Source: Nitzschia sp. pyKryTriq1 (Eukaryota; Bacillariophyta; Bacillariophyceae; Bacillariales; Bacillariaceae). Taken from it: a stretch of 64,000 bases of DNA. The notes under the pieces are model-generated. The model searched no databases. It saw only the letters and a program-made list of their open reading frames with translations, and was not told where the DNA came from. The DNA lies in contig OY101117.1 in assembly GCA_956465555.1 (NCBI GenBank), forward strand, positions 2,728,001 to 2,792,000, read 5' to 3'. Below, one piece after another: positions 29,736-40,841 of this stretch (the first letter of the stretch is position 1; every line of letters starts with the position of its first letter). The position numbers and the translations under genes were made by a program.

Positions 29736-30457
29736 GTCATGCAACCCCGTCGTGTCTTCTTGATATGGAGCGGTCTATCTCATACAGTATCGGCAGCAAT
29801 GTAAAGCGTTCTCTTGTCAGTACAAGTCCCAGTACGGTACCTGTACCTGTAGCAGCACAAACATAAACTTAAACGCTCTCTCATTGGCGTTTGGCATTTA
29901 AAATAGTAGAATTTGGCATGTGAATAAAAGTTGAGATCTTGCTGCTGGCTGCGATGACTGGCGGCGCAAGAGGTAATATGGCAAGCCCTGGGGGCTTGCC
30001 ACATTACCTCTTGGGCGGCGTGCGGGGTGTGTGTGGGGAAATAAACGTCGTCGGCATCAATGGATTTTGTACCGGTATGATACTGTACGAACATCGGCGC
30101 ATGTGCTCCTCGCATCTCGAGGTCTCGCGCGCTCCATCCAGCAATCCGGAGAGACAAAGAATACGGAATCTTACAATCAGGAATTTGGGTTACCCGAGAT
30201 GGAAATGGTTTGCGATGATTGTCCGTCTTCTTGCTTTATTATGCTTTGCCGAAGTGCCGAGTTGACCATGGGGCTCCTCCGAGGGATCGGTCTATCGCGA
30301 GTAGCCGTGCTGTGTGCTGTAGCCCCGCTGCATCGCGTCCGCGGCAACGGCACCCCTCTACAAACGGCCCACCCTTCGCTTTATGCGGCCATCTTGCCTT
30401 TCTTCATAGAAGAATCATTTTATTTTGCTCTTTCTGAATTGATATTATTTTTCGACC
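29736..30457. promoter_or_regulatory. shared spacer of a divergent pair, with foldback insert
   Basis: 722 bp between two divergent starts, so it holds both promoters. It contains a 47-bp foldback flanked by 7-bp direct repeats (29960-30020, listed separately) and TACCGGTA at 30069. Confidence 0.55.
29967..30013. mobile_element. 47-bp foldback element with 7-bp flanking direct repeats
   Basis: Two 22-base arms (29967-29988 and 29992-30013) are inverted copies with one mismatch, separated by 3 bases. On a minus-strand transcript the mismatch becomes a G-U pair, so that strand folds completely. The seven bases GGCGGCG occur directly before (29960-29966) and directly after (30014-30020) the hairpin, like a target-site duplication. 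It could be a miniature foldback insertion, a small-RNA precursor in the 5' leader of the minus-strand hydrolase gene, or a product of replication slippage. Confidence 0.65.
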
Positions 30458-30488
30458 ATGGCATCTCAGGAGCATATTGCGATGCTTC

Positions 30489-30519
<31 letters not shown>

Positions 30520-33005
30520 TGACTCCTCGTCGACTACATCCAGTAGCAGTGATGATGATGACGACGATGATGATAGCGACGACGATGACTCCTCCTCCTC
30601 TTCGTCGTCAGAGGGTGATGGGCCTGCAGTTACTGCGGAAGCGACTGTTATGGTCACACCCAAGAGTGCAACTGCAGCGATGGAAGTATCGTCGCCTGCT
30701 ACGGAAAGGGTTGTGAAGCAGGAAGAATCATCGATCTCTCCCGCCATGCCTGCGAAGAAGCGGATAAAGCTTGGATTCACTCTAGCAGCCAACAGCAATG
30801 TTGAAGACACCGTGAAACTAGATGTGCCGAGCTCGGCGGATATGGAAACGAAGGCCGACGATAAGACATCATCTACGTCCTCTGATTTGCCAACGGTGGA
30901 GGCAAAGCCCATCCCTACACCATCATTCTCTCATGAGTCTATGAGCACGCACGTCACGTCATCTCTTCCTCTTCGTCTCAAGAAGAAGTTCAAGCTCCCG
31001 CCTCACAAGGCTATCATGGAACGAGCTTCTACCGAAGGAACAGACATCACCGACGATGTTGTTGTCAAAGCCACAGTTGTCGAGAGCGACGACGGTGGGG
31101 AAGATGACGCAGTCGCAGCAGTTGTAGAAAAACCAGTTCCTATCAAGCCCAAGTCCTCGACCACACCTCACGCAAGAGGAGCCTCTACCTCCCCCACATC
31201 TGGTGCGAGACAACAGCGGCGGCAAGCCAACACTGGTATAAAACCAGTCCGTCTCCCTCCCATGTCCTCACCTGGCCTCCTTGTCAGTGTTGGGCCTGGA
31301 CCGTTCCGTGAAGTCGCCAATACTGCCACAGGCCTAGCAACTCCAGGCGCGATCTTCGACCATACCATGGCTGCTGCGGGCTATACCACTGAAAACAGAT
31401 CCAAGAAGCCGCATCGGGGGTCCAGCGTCAAGAGAGTGATTGACGATATGTTTGAACCCAATGTCAAGTTTTGTCTCGGCTATCCACCTCTGGTACCCGA
31501 AGATCTAATCCCTCCTTTTAGCAGTGATGCTTCTGCAAACGGTGGGCCTCGGCTCTCGGATCGCCTCTTGAAAGCCTTTCGGCCGACTCGAGCACATCCA
31601 CCAGGATCGGGGCTGTCGAATGGGATGGGTGCCGACACTGGTATCAATAGTAATAAGACGGCTGAAAAGAGAAGGAAACGAAAACTACCAGGATTTATGG
31701 AAATGGCGCCCTTGTCCTTGACAATCCCTTATCCAGAAGAATACATTCAGAAACGGCTGGAGTACATTGACAAAGTCAATGCACGGTAGGTTTTTCTTTT
31801 GTCGTCATCAATTTCTTGGACGACTGAAGCATTATCTCACCATGTTTCTCTTTTTATTACACACAGTGAAAAGGCTATTGTGGCATATCAAGAAGAAGAG
31901 CTCAGATTGCACAAGGAAAAAGATCGACTCGAGATGGCTGGGAAGTCCGTTCATGATAACTTTTTGACCCCATCTATCGTGATCCCTCCGCTTCCGGAAC
32001 CACCAAGCGCTCCAAGACTCCGTGGAATTGATGGATTTGATCCAGAGGCGTTTGAAGACCACCATCCTATCTATCTTCCCAAAACTGGGGACCTATCATT
32101 GGTAGCTCACTTGGATAAGGCGTGCTTTCATGTCGTAGATGGAAGATACTTTGGATTGTCAAGTAATTCCGTTGCCGACCCAAATTTTGTGGGACCAAAT
32201 GCACCAGGTTTGGCGGGTTTAAGCCTTTCAGGGGGTACAGGATTGGCAACCGCCAACTCCGGCGGGGGTGGCTCTGCTGGTTGCACGTTGTTATCCGCGC
32301 CTTCTCAGTCCGGGGCCTCCGCGAACGCGAATGCCAAGCCGAGAACGAAGGACGCTGCAAAAGGAAAGGATACGGAGAATGGGAAGACAACTGGAAAGTG
32401 CAAGGATGGTAAGGCTGTAACAAAGACAAAATCAGGTGAAAGGTCCTCAACACCAGCCAAGAGCACAACCGGCAAGATCTCGAAAGTGCCGGCTTCCTCG
32501 CCGAATTCTGGCACATCTCCACCGAAGAAGAGTAAGGCAAACGGACCACCAGTAAACGCTTCAGCGGCCGATCTCCGAAAAATTATGGAAGATGGCGGCG
32601 ATGATACAGAGGCGATGAAAACGTGTATTATTCGAGCAGCAGTCTATGCAAGTCGCTGTGGGAAGCACACGCGGAGTTTTCGGGCGCCAAACACCAAGGT
32701 CTACCCTGACATCAGCAAGGCATTTGCAGTTCATGCTGGCGTGAAACCCTGTGAACGATGCAAGAACAATAAGCAAGGGGTGAGTTTTCCGATTCTTCGG
32801 ATGATTCTTGAATTTCTCGATACTGGTATTGCCTCATCTCACTTAACCATTTTCCCACTGACAGGCCTATCACTGTAGGTTGCGGCGGAAGCACAAAGAA
32901 CCCGATTACGATGGAAGTGATAGCACCGCAGTACTTGGGCCTCTATTCAAAGTGCCGATGGAGGAGTTGGTGATACGAGTTATCAAAAAGAAGCCGGCCA
33001 CTTAG
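30458..33005 (+). CDS. acidic, Ser-rich nuclear-type protein with possible zinc site, three exons
   Basis: Exons 30458-31785, 31867-32779 and 32865-33005 join in frame across 81-bp and 85-bp introns, giving 793 residues. Residues 8-55 are almost pure Asp and Ser, encoded by GATGAC/TCCTCG arrays. Basic NLS-like stretches follow (KKRIKLG, EKRRKRKLPG). The second exon carries a charged helix (EEELRLHKEKDRLE) and a Gly/Ser/Lys-rich linker. At the end, C738-x2-C741 is followed after the splice by Y-H750-C751 and His757, which could be a zinc site; it is split by the last intron. A chromatin or transcription role is inferred from composition; no known domain was recognised. Confidence 0.72.
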
Positions 33006-33188
33006 GTCGAAGGTGATTGGCTTTGTTCTGTACTTGCGGTAACGGTAATCTAGCTAGATATTTGGTGGTGCCTCTTCTATCAACACGTTGGTACTTTTGA
33101 CTGTGATGCAGCAATCTAGTATAGCAGTGCAGGACACAATTGCCAGAGAGAGGAGAGCTGCTATCTGTCGTTCCCTTTACCGGAACAC

Positions 33189-34883
33189 TTAGGCGGTCGC
33201 ACATGCGGAAGCTGCCAAAGCCTTGGCAAAACTTAGCAAAAAGTCTATGGCAGAGGTCGAGGCTTCGAAAAATTTCTCCACATCGAAGTCTCCTCCAAGG
33301 GACTTCACTCCATTCATCCCTGTTGAGCTTGTCTGGTGCTGTTGTTCCAGCAACGTGTGGATCAACTCGAGCGGAGTGCTAGGAGCAAAACAACCCATTA
33401 GTTTGTATTCATAAAGCGTCACATTTTGCAATAATTTATGGAGAGCATCGGGAGAAGAGTATCGAGACGACAATCCTGCTTCCATTGCCCGCACTCTATT
33501 GATACAACGTTCCTTGTTCTCGATTGTCTGAATCAACCGATCTCTCATCTTGAGCGAGCCCTGGACCAATCGAGGGGCTTCAGGTCCAGCAGCACACACA
33601 AATGCACGAACACGTCCCAATGCTTCCTTGCCCTCGCACCATTTCAAGAGCAGTTCAGGCACTTCAAGATTGACCTTTTCATGAGAAGTTTTCTGGTGAT
33701 TTTCCAGAATCTCGACCAACGCCCGAATCGTGGCCCCTGTCAAGACATCGATCCTAGCATTGAACTTTTCGACGAGCGCCAAGCGTGCGATCCATCCATC
33801 GATTCCTTGTTGATTTGCCAAAGCTTCAGAGCGTTTGTCGAGTATTTGACGATCCTGGTCAAGCCACTGTGAAGCACGCTTCAGCTCCGAGACCAACGAA
33901 ACAACTTCTTCAAAATTCTCCAAACCGTCAATCGTGTCATTGTCATTGACTTGAAGTCTCGCATTGGTAACAGCTTGTGCCGCCTTCAATTCTTTCTCGA
34001 AGGATCCCGTCGACAAGTGCAAGCCAGTTCTACCACGCTCGAGTTGCAGTGCATTCACCAGATCGAGTCCTTGCAATACACAAGAACCAGCTTTACCAAG
34101 ACTTGCTAGAGTCGACGGGCTTCGTCGATGAGTGGCATTTTTTGTTTTTTGTTTCTTTGTTTGACTTGCTTGTATTTCTTCTTCCAGATTGTCAATGAGT
34201 TGTTGTAAAAGATGCGGTCGCTCGTCCAAGTACTGTACGACGGCTTGCGTCAAGAAGGATCTCCAATGACCCGGTGCTCGGCGAACCAGTGTCGATGAAA
34301 AATGAGGAAGCTCTCCATAAATAAAATCAATCTCCAAATCCAACTGATCCGCTACTCGTCGCAGTTTCACCTCGTCCAAAGGCTCTTGAATGAATCGATT
34401 TTGAGAGCCGGATCCTTCAGCGTCTTCTTCATCTTGGTCTGCTTGCTTATGCAATCTTCGTTGAACAATAAGACCCGAAACTTCTTGCAGCGTCTCAATA
34501 CCCTTAGGTCGGTCCATCCATCGAATAAAGTCATCTCCGCAAATCCACAAGAATCTCGTCCCTTCCGGATACTTTTTCTTGAGTGCTTTCAACATTTCCC
34601 CGTTGGAAGCGCCGACCTCTTCCTCGATCGTGGAAACGGACAAGGCATCTCCAAACGAAGCTATCGCCAGCTCGCACATCCGGACTCTATCCTCAAAGGG
34701 CAAGAGGTTTCGTTTGACGGCATGCTTGTACACTGGCACTAGTACGACTTCATCGACCGCCTTGGTTTGCTGCGTCGTAATGGCTAAAAGTGCATGACCC
34801 AAGTGCACTGGATTGAAACTACCTCCAAACACACCGATCGTGAGGGGTCGTGCCTTGCTGCTACGGCTGACACCAGTCGCCAT
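33189..34883 (-). CDS. NadD/NMNAT-type nucleotidyltransferase fused to a NIT-like sensor domain
   Basis: 564 residues from ATG at 34883. Residues 13-235 are a nicotinate/nicotinamide-mononucleotide adenylyltransferase: G-G-S-F-N-P-V-H-L-G-H at 20-30 binds ATP, WICGDDF lies mid-domain, and S-S-T-L-V-R at 196-201 matches the ISSTxIR motif. This reaction makes NAD or its deamido form. After a basic linker, residues about 262-470 match the helical NIT (nitrate/nitrite sensing) domain: L-V-N-A-L-Q-L-E-R-G-R-T at 275-286, then F-N-A-R-I-D...L-V-E-I, and KWCEGKEALGRVRAFVCAAG, the counterpart of ..KE.AG.ERA..... A further ~95 residues end the protein. The fusion suggests NAD synthesis tuned by nitrate or nitrite, which is inference. 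The frame is open to 35000 without another ATG. Confidence 0.8.
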   Translation of the reverse strand: MATGVSRSSKARPLTIGVFGGSFNPVHLGHALLAITTQQTKAVDEVVLVPVYKHAVKRNLLPFEDRVRMCELAIASFGDALSVSTIEEEVGASNGEMLKALKKKYPEGTRFLWICGDDFIRWMDRPKGIETLQEVSGLIVQRRLHKQADQDEEDAEGSGSQNRFIQEPLDEVKLRRVADQLDLEIDFIYGELPHFSSTLVRRAPGHWRSFLTQAVVQYLDERPHLLQQLIDNLEEEIQASQTKKQKTKNATHRRSPSTLASLGKAGSCVLQGLDLVNALQLERGRTGLHLSTGSFEKELKAAQAVTNARLQVNDNDTIDGLENFEEVVSLVSELKRASQWLDQDRQILDKRSEALANQQGIDGWIARLALVEKFNARIDVLTGATIRALVEILENHQKTSHEKVNLEVPELLLKWCEGKEALGRVRAFVCAAGPEAPRLVQGSLKMRDRLIQTIENKERCINRVRAMEAGLSSRYSSPDALHKLLQNVTLYEYKLMGCFAPSTPLELIHTLLEQQHQTSSTGMNGVKSLGGDFDVEKFFEASTSAIDFLLSFAKALAASACATA

Positions 34884-35489
34884 TGGATTGATTGATAACG
34901 TCGTCTGGCTGGGCTGAGTGGGGTTAGAGATACGGTATGGAAATAGTGGGAATGAAATGACAACGAGAGCGACGAGAGAAAGTGCTAAAGTACAGGACAA
35001 GAAGTAGAGGAAGATCGCGAAATTCGAAAAAATAATAATGCCGGCAGCAGTTTGCGTCGGCCGGTCGGAAGGCGTATCCTTCTGGTTGCTGTCATGACCG
35101 CGCTGCGCAGTTCGCCGGTCGGAGCTTGGTCGGAGTAGTCATTCTTCCAGCAAACCGTCCATGTCGCATACGACATTCAAATTGAAACGCGTGTCGTCGT
35201 TTTCTTCTGTCTTCACATACCGGTACCGGTACTGCGTAGAGGTTGATGACATTTCAATTTCTTCTTCATTTTTACCATATCCATACTTTTTGTTCGTTAT
35301 TCTTTGATTTGATGCTTTGATGCTTCCTATTCCTACTTTCTGATTGTGCATTGTTCCTTCGTTTCAGTCGTTGACACTCTGTATTGCAAGCAATCTCATT
35401 TAAACCTATCTTGTTTCGCTGATATTGTACTCCAATTGTACTCCAATTTCCAGTTCGAGACTGATTTTTCGCTGTCTGGAACAGCGACC
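34884..35489. promoter_or_regulatory. shared spacer of a divergent pair
   Basis: 606 bp between the NadD-NIT gene (-) and the membrane-protein gene (+). A double TACCGGTACCGGTAC word lies at 35218-35232. The stretch nearest the NadD-NIT gene is open and hydrophobic in that frame but lacks an ATG. Confidence 0.5.
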
Positions 35490-38400
35490 ATGGACGAAGA
35501 GGAAGATGACTCGTGGATTCCTCTGACGCCGACTGCCACAGCGGAAGAATCATCATCATCAGCTGCGGATGATAACGGTACGGTACCTGAACCACATACT
35601 CGAGGTAGTATCACGAATATGCATACAAGTGCTGCCGGAAGATCACAGTCCAGTCGCGGCAGATCTTCTGCCGGTACAAGTACAAGCAACCGCACAGCTC
35701 ACCAGCAGCAGCAAGACACTCGTAACCTTCAGCAACGTCTGGAGGCGCGGATCCGTTTGAAATCGAACTTGGTGGATCACCCGATTGATTTGTTCTGGAA
35801 GCGATATCTAGTGAATCTAGCGCAAGAAGTATGGGCTCTGGAATGGCACATTCGATTGGGGCTTTGTATGTTGATACTGGGGATCACCACCAAAGTCTTT
35901 TTGCTTTCCACGTGGTATTTCTGGTACCCGCGCTTTGTACTTGTAACCATGCTTTTGGTGGCTGCGACACTATATCTTGATGTGTTCGGTTTCCAGCAGC
36001 AATTCGACAATCTTGGAAAGCTATTGGTGTCACCCGAGACTGTGCTGCAGCTCATCCAACAGCTCGACTCGACAGGGATACGGCGACTGGCGGTGGTGCT
36101 TTTATTGATACCGACAGGGTTAGAAATGCGAACCTTGTCATTTTTGTCGGGTATCAAAGCAGAAACAGGCTGGAGTCTTTATAACCTGCTGCTATCATCC
36201 AGTCTGTTAGGCCTGATGATGTACTGGTTCCGCGTCCAGCATATCAAGCCCCGAGAGTGCTTGTACCGGGGGCTCCTGCTGCTATATGGGTCTGCACTCT
36301 GGGTCACTATTTATACTACCAACTTATCTCGTCTACCCATTCTGGCAGCTCCTTTTTTGACAGCGACCGGCACGATTATGATTACGTATCAAGACGATGA
36401 CATGGAATGGGTGTCAAGGGTCTTGCGTCATGCACTTCGACTCGCCCTGAGGGACGTCCTCTCGTCCATGGGAGAAAAAGTGACCGAAGATGAAATGCTA
36501 CAGCTGGCCATATTGCGCTGGATTGCTGACTATTGGGCCTCAGCACCAACAACCTCCGCTCCCGACTCCTCGTCCAGCTCATCCGAACGACCTGCTGCGC
36601 ATCAGTCGGCACCAAGTAGAACATCGGGTACAGCAGCATCAGCTGCTGGTTCTGCTGGTTCTACGTCAAGTTCGGGCAGTGCCACGGGCCGTGCTTCAGG
36701 ATCTTCTACACCAACACCATTTCCACAAACAAGTAGTTTCACCGGATCACAGCGACGATCTGCCTCTGCCATTTTCCAACGAAGACACGACGTTTCCTGG
36801 GAAGAGCTACTTCCCATGCTCAATGTGGCTACAGAACATATGACATCGGAAGTTCAAATGCTTCAATCCAACCCTCAAACAATGGGCGCTGTCCCCAATT
36901 TCGGTACCCCACCTCGAAGGACCACAGAACCCTCCACTGGTCCTATTGATAGCTTCCACGACATGTTGCGGGCCCTGAATGTAGACGAACGTGCCGAACC
37001 GGCAGTCAGAGCCTACAAGCGAGCCGTGGAATCCTTTCCACCCAGTCAACAAATGGCGGTTCTTCTTTCCATCTTGAGGCGATGCCCTGCTTTTCTGACT
37101 ATCCTGTTCCATATCGTCATGGTTAAACCTGGCGTATTGTCTTCGACAATGGTCCTGCTTCCCTTTGTGGTCATGGAATATCATCGTATCATGGCCTGGC
37201 TTCATTGCTGCGAGCAAGTCAAGGTCTATTTTGACACCGTGGAAGAGCCCGAGGGGTCGACGTCTGACAATAGTCGAAAGTTCATTCCAAGTGCGTTGAG
37301 AGATGCAGATCCTATGGTCATTCTATTGGTGGGTGACTCGTACAATCCGCTTCGACCACCCGCACTCCTTCTTGTTTGGCGAAATGTTGCCAATTCAGTG
37401 TCAGCTCTAGAAGTGGGTTTGACGGCCGCTCGATGTGCCGAGACGACCGCCGTGGCTGTGCAATTTGCTGGCAATGTCATGTCACTAGTTCAGTTTGGTC
37501 AGGAAATTCATGAACATGGACTCCTTCACGGTCTTTTGGTCATGGGCAAGGAAGCAATCCTGATGCACACTATGGACGAAAGCGTACGGGACCGAGAGTC
37601 GACAAAGTACACACATGCTGTCATGGGTGCCATGGAGAATGCACAACGTGTGGCTCGAAACGTGCAAACTCTTGCCCATGATGACAAGATTGGTCATGTT
37701 ATCCAGCCAGTAGTTTGGGCCGCATGTTCGTTGAGTGGGTACGGCTGGCTTTGGGGACGGGAAACGCCGCCTGACGCATCATCGTCATCCTCGGAGGAGA
37801 TGACGAATGATAGGGCCACCTCAGTTCCACAAGAATCATGGGCGACTGAGAAAAAGTCGATGGACGAGACACCGGAAGATCAGGCGAGCAGTGGAGCTAC
37901 CTCACCCGACATTGCGCAGACAGGAACAATACCAGAGGGACTAGACCAACTTTCTGACTTGATGGAAGAGATTGTGGAAACATATGGAGATGGTCAAGTT
38001 AATGAGGTGCGTTTTCTTTCTCGGCCTCTCTTTGGATTGAAAAGTGCAGTCTTGTTGTTTTCTCACTCTCTTTGTAAAAATAGGCTCAAAAGGACGAATT
38101 GTGCGAACGGCTGTCGCATGTCTCAGGTACCGATTCCTCGGCCGTACGTGACATCAAGAAGGCGTTGGCAGAATTTGTGAAGAAAAATGAGAAGAGCAAG
38201 GAACCCCCTTCGGCTGATGAGAATAAGGAACGTGTCCGCTCAAGTGCAGTGGTGGAAATGGTGCTGGCGGCGTACTATCGCGGCCTCATTGATCAGGTGA
38301 GTATGTGGCCGTTTCTATTCAATTAAAGAAGGTGAATACGTGCACATGTGTATTGACCCCTTTTGAAATTCCCCATGACTGGAAACCCAGCAGACGGAAA

Positions 38401-39023
38401 AGGCTGCCTTTTGTCAGAGGGTGGCTAATCTTAGCGATGAGGAACGAACCGACCCAGCAGTTGTGGGGGGCATGATCCGTACATTGACAGCTATCCTGGA
38501 ACAGGGGCATACCATCGATGAAACCACTGTCGTGGAAAACAGCTCGCATCAAGTGGAAGGACACGAAAAGACCAAGGATAGAATCATCATCGAAAACGAG
38601 GAAGCATCACATAGCAGGGCAGCAGAAGCAGTTGCAATGGACGAAATACCCACAACAAGTGCGAGCGAGATTCCTTCCTTCGCACAACAAGCCGATGGGG
38701 AGCAGTCACACAATGAGCAACAACCACTTTACGGGACAGCGCCAAATACTACGAGTGATGCGGAGACTCGCCCAAGTACACAGAGCAGAGAAAATCCACA
38801 CGACGGATTAGTCCGTTTGGGAATGGCAACGCTGAGCTTCGTTGTTGGCGGCGTCTTGCTTTCCCGGAATGGCGCAAATGATGAACAGCAAGAGCAACGC
38901 AGTGATCAGGGAAGTCAAGATTCGGCGAGCAGGAACGAGACCACCGGTATCGGCGGATCAACAGTCCAAATTGAGGAAATTGAAGATGATGTGGAAGAAG
39001 AATGGGTGTCTGTTCCACAATAA
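35490..39023 (+). CDS. large multipass membrane protein of unknown function, three exons
   Basis: Exons 35490-38006, 38084-38296 and 38391-39023 join in frame (introns 77 and 94 bp) to 1120 residues; the start lies in GACCATGG. After an acidic, Ser/Gln-rich N-terminus come at least five hydrophobic segments within residues ~115-300 (LCMLILGITTKVFLL, FVLVTMLLVAATLYL, LAVVLLLIP, LLLSSSLLGLMMYWF, GLLLLYGSALWVTIY). A Ser/Gly-rich linker follows, then a soluble helical part with further hydrophobic helices (FLTILFHIVMV, STMVLLPFVVM) and a C-terminal hydrophobic helix (ATLSFVVGGVLLS) ahead of an acidic tail. No catalytic motif or known family was recognised. The third exon has a CAGCAG acceptor and could start at 38391 or 38394. 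Confidence 0.75.
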
Positions 39024-39051
39024 TGATTTCTACTATGTATAAGATGATTTT

Positions 39052-40841
39052 TTACAAGTCTGCCGAGTTCCGCCATACGTCGATATCGCCGTTTTCAACG
39101 AAATATTCCGCTCTGATATGGTTTTCTTCTTTTTGACGCTGCTGGAAGAAGGGATTGTCTCCCGCCTTGGAGTACTTGGGACAATCGTAGCAGCCTTTCT
39201 GGGGGCACTGCGAGGAGACCAAGCACTTTTCCTTCAGAGTGTGATACCAAGACGTGCGATGATTATTGTCGCTGTCGATACCAGCAACGTAAAGAGGTGT
39301 GGGACCCCGCCTGTGGCCAAGGTGCTTGTGGTCATCTCTACCGTCTCCCTCGTCTCGAGCTTTTTCGAATTCCTGTAGCTCTTTGTAGGATACCGGATGC
39401 ATGCAGTCGACAGGGCAACTAGTTACTGCCTGCTTGACATCAGGAGTATGGCGCTGGTCAAACGTTCGTGCCCGGCCACTCTCTAACATTAGAAAGGAGT
39501 CCGGCGAGATATTGACACATTGCGCACACCCAATACAAGATTCCTCATCAATAAAGACTGACACGGCGGGAACATGTGAGTGGCAAAACGAGGGTAAGAC
39601 CGTTATTCTTCATTGCTCAACTCATTCCCATTGCACGTACCGAAATCTCCATCCCGTACCCACAAAGGTGTGTTGCTGTTGGGTGCCATTTCTACCATTT
39701 TGTGGCTGCTCATCGACCCACTCGCCGACATCCGATCCTCTGGATTTGCGCCAGCTCCCTTTTCCGAATAGTCCCATTCCAAAATCTCGCATTCGTCCAT
39801 GATAGTGTTGGCTTTTACGGCATGGGTTGGACCTTTGAGCTTGAGCTGTTCTGCCAACTGTTTCCGTTCCTGCTCGATTGGAGACAAAATTCCGTGGTTG
39901 CGCAAGTCTCGCCATACAGCATCCACATAAGGCTGCCGAAGAGCCAGGTGGCGCTCCCAAGTCACGTTTTCATTCGATCTGACTCCAGCAATAGTCATTA
40001 GGTAGAGTTTTTCAAAATCTTCCTCCAAAAGTCGCCCACTTCCATACGAGCTAAATTCCGACAAAGTTTTGACAACCCGGCTATCGTGAGCACTGACTCG
40101 TCGTTCCTCCGTCTTCAATGCAGTTGTCATCCAGTTGGCCACTCCTTTTCGATCCAAGCAAAGGGCTCCATCCACAGGATCAGGAGTAGCATGCATATAA
40201 AAAAGTTTGGAAGCCGATTCTTTCAGAAACGCCGTGGGACGGACTGAATTCCCCTGGATGGAAACTAGTTGAATGACATTATTTCGTTCACTCTCTGTCA
40301 AAGGCGCCAGCGCCCTTCCCTCGGAAACTAACAAGTCTTCCGGGTGTTCATTGCAGCGAACGAGCATGGCAATTTCATTGCTCATATCATCAATTTCATT
40401 TGACGTAGTGTCCGATTCGTCAAAACTGGTATCGTACAACGGGACATGTTCCTCGTCCAAAGTCGCGAACGAATTGTGAATCTCGTCCACCATGGAGCTG
40501 ATCCAGCGATCTTCTTGGGACAAAACCACGTCGACACTAGCCGCCTCGAATTCTCGGGCGGCGTTCCACGCCAAATCTTGGTTGTACAGCTCCTCGCTGT
40601 CTGGAGTCGAATCTCGCTCATTCTCTAGGGAGAGCAGCGACCAATTATCAGCTTCAGACCAAGTGGAAGAGGAGGAGCCACTGCCACTGCCACTGCCACT
40701 TTCAACGCCGTTAACAGTGGACTGGCGTGCTACGATTATCGGTGCAGCTCTTCTTGTTGCGAATGGCGACAACCACGCACTCGTACTGCTCAAAGATAAC
40801 GATGTGCCGAACAACAGAAGAAGTGTCTTATTCAGGCTCAT
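39052..40841 (-). CDS. plastid-targeted protein with EF-hand-like region and 4Fe-4S ferredoxin domain, two exons
   Basis: Exon 1 (40841 down to 39641) and exon 2 (39557 down to 39052) join in frame across an 83-bp intron (GTACGT...CAG), giving 568 residues; read separately, the second part has no ATG start. The N-terminus MSLNKTLLLLFGTSLSLSSTSA is a signal peptide with Trp23 at +1, fitting diatom plastid import. Residues 40-400 are mostly unknown; D-x-x-G-S-G-R-L-L-E-E-D-F-E-K-L recalls an EF-hand-like helix-loop-helix. Residues 401-455 are a ferredoxin with C408, C411, C414 and C448, enough for one 4Fe-4S cluster, like the ferredoxin part of plant and algal plastid DnaJ-ferredoxin proteins. 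A second cysteine set follows (CLVSSQCPQKGCYDCP). A stromal electron-transfer or redox-sensing role is inferred. Confidence 0.8.

Noticed and set aside
30487-30912. Ser-rich minus-strand open frame
   Set aside because: It is the reverse of the Asp/Ser array in an exon and arises from the GAT/GAC repeats.
34884-35000. N-terminal hydrophobic extension of the NadD-NIT protein that could be a signal peptide
   Set aside because: The open frame has no ATG there; it would need a TTG start or an unseen exon.
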